Below are positions 5,983 through 6,765 of a stretch of 6,765 bases of DNA, piece by piece. This DNA is from an uncultured Dorea sp. GTDB taxonomy: Bacteria > Bacillota_A > Clostridia > Lachnospirales > Lachnospiraceae. The stretch covers positions 1 to 6,765 of the forward strand of contig CAOKJI010000099.1 of assembly GCA_948468495.1 (NCBI GenBank), read 5' to 3'. The notes beneath the pieces are model-generated. The model saw nothing but the letters and a program-made list of their open reading frames with translations, had not been told where the DNA came from and made no database searches. How positions within the stretch are numbered: the stretch's first letter is position 1; every line of letters begins with the position of its first letter. Both the position numbers and the translations under genes were made by a program.

Positions 5983-6765
5983 CTCCGCAAAAAGAGGCGT
6001 GGACAAATATCTGTCTCCCGTATCAGGCAGAAGAACAACAATTGTTTTTCCTTCATTTTCAGACCGTTTCGCCAGCTCGATAGCTGCAAAAACCGCCGCG
6101 CCCGAAGAAATGCCTACCAGAACTCCTTCGCTTCTTCCGACAAGTCTTCCCGCTGCAAACGCATCTTCATCGGAGACCGGTATAATCTCATCATAAATTC
6201 CCGTATTCAGAACCTCAGGAACAAATCCTGCCCCAATCCCCTGAATCTTATGGGGCCCTGCCGTACCGGCAGAGAGTACGGCGGAAGCGGCCGGCTCAAC
6301 GGCGGCAATCCTGACCTCTGGATTCTTCGATTTCAGATATTCTCCGACGCCGGTTATGGTTCCGCCGGTGCCTACGCCTGCAACAAAGATATCCACCTTA
6401 CCATCCGTATCTTCATATATCTCAGGACCGGTGCTCTCTCTGTGGGCTTTTGGATTAGCAGGGTTCGTGAACTGTCCCGGAAGAAAACTGCCAGGAATCT
6501 CACCGGCCAGTTCTTCTGCTTTGGCAATGGCGCCTTTCATACCCTCGGCTCCATTTGTCAATACCAGTTCGGCTCCATAAGCTTTCATAAGCTGTCGGCG
6601 TTCCACAGACATGGTTTCGGGCATTACAATGATAATTCTATACCCTCTCGCCGCGGCAACAGCCGCAAGCCCGATGCCCGTATTTCCGGAAGTCGGTTCA
6701 ATAATGACAGAACCAAGCCCTAATCTCCCCGTTCTCTCGGCTTCCTCAATCATCATCCTTGCAAC
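5980..6765 (-). CDS. cysK: Cysteine synthase A (O-acetylserine sulfhydrylase), start beyond right edge
   Basis: A PLP-dependent cytoplasmic enzyme making L-cysteine from O-acetyl-L-serine and sulfide. The window holds the last 261 residues; about 45 N-terminal residues, with the PLP-binding lysine of the (S)xKDR motif, lie just outside, since the fragment begins [10 protein letters not shown], the sequence that usually follows KDR. Visible landmarks, in fragment numbering: substrate-binding loop TSGNTG (25-30), [21 protein letters not shown] (97-117, read in two parts), the PLP phosphate loop GTGGT (132-136), GISSGAA (218-224) and the C-terminal [10 protein letters not shown] (247-256). These fit CysK rather than CysM or cystathionine beta-synthase. 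No internal disruption is seen. It is followed 12 nt later by the Rrf2 regulator in the same operon; in Bacillus, CysK is also a partner of the Rrf2-family repressor CymR. The promoter is outside the window. Confidence 0.95.
   Translation of the reverse strand, partial: VARMMIEEAERTGRLGLGSVIIEPTSGNTGIGLAAVAAARGYRIIIVMPETMSVERRQLMKAYGAELVLTNGAEGMKGAIAKAEELAGEIPGSFLPGQFTNPANPKAHRESTGPEIYEDTDGKVDIFVAGVGTGGTITGVGEYLKSKNPEVRIAAVEPAASAVLSAGTAGPHKIQGIGAGFVPEVLNTGIYDEIIPVSDEDAFAAGRLVGRSEGVLVGISSGAAVFAAIELAKRSENEGKTIVVLLPDTGDRYLSTPLFAE

Noticed and set aside
6250..6723. A 157-aa open frame antisense to cysK
   Set aside because: The opposite strand encodes unmistakable CysK motifs throughout; no ribosome binding site or family resemblance supports the antisense frame.

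Overview
The window looks like chromosomal DNA from a gut-type Clostridia, most likely a Lachnospiraceae relative. This is inferred from moderate GC, strong GGAGG-type ribosome binding sites, the protein style (4HB/HAMP chemoreceptor, Rrf2 regulator beside cysK, 150-aa XRE regulator) and a Memo-AMMECR1 fusion of the kind seen in Clostridia. No rRNA, tRNA, CRISPR array or intact insertion sequence was seen.

Layout. (1) Positions 1-958, minus strand: a fused AmmeMemoRadiSam protein (Memo/LigB-like dioxygenase domain, then the start of an AMMECR1 domain). It is interrupted by one in-frame TAA at codon 58 and runs off the left edge. (2) Positions 958-1098: its leader and a hairpin terminator for the operon above it. 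(3) Positions 1099-3507, minus strand: a three-gene cassette transcribed in the order TetR-type repressor, MFS efflux transporter, XRE-type regulator. It has a consensus sigma-A promoter (TTGACA, 17 bp, TATAAT), and a perfect 13-bp-arm palindrome sits over the -10 edge and predicted transcription start. (4) Positions 3730-5436, plus strand: a methyl-accepting chemotaxis protein, divergent from the cassette and closed by a large nested-palindrome terminator. (5) Positions 5566-6765, minus strand: cysK (cysteine synthase, start beyond the right edge) followed by an Rrf2-family regulator with an IscR-like cysteine cluster, whose ribosome binding site overlaps the cysK stop codon.

How the genes work together. 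The TetR protein probably represses its own operon, so that efflux is induced by a ligand of the regulator; the XRE protein adds a second regulatory layer. The Rrf2 protein and CysK form a pair reminiscent of the CymR-CysK regulatory complex of Bacillus, but with candidate Fe-S ligands. The chemoreceptor is a stand-alone sensor. The points most worth a second look are the single nonsense codon in an otherwise fully open Memo-AMMECR1 gene, the promoter/operator of the efflux cassette, and the cysteine-bearing Rrf2-CysK pair.
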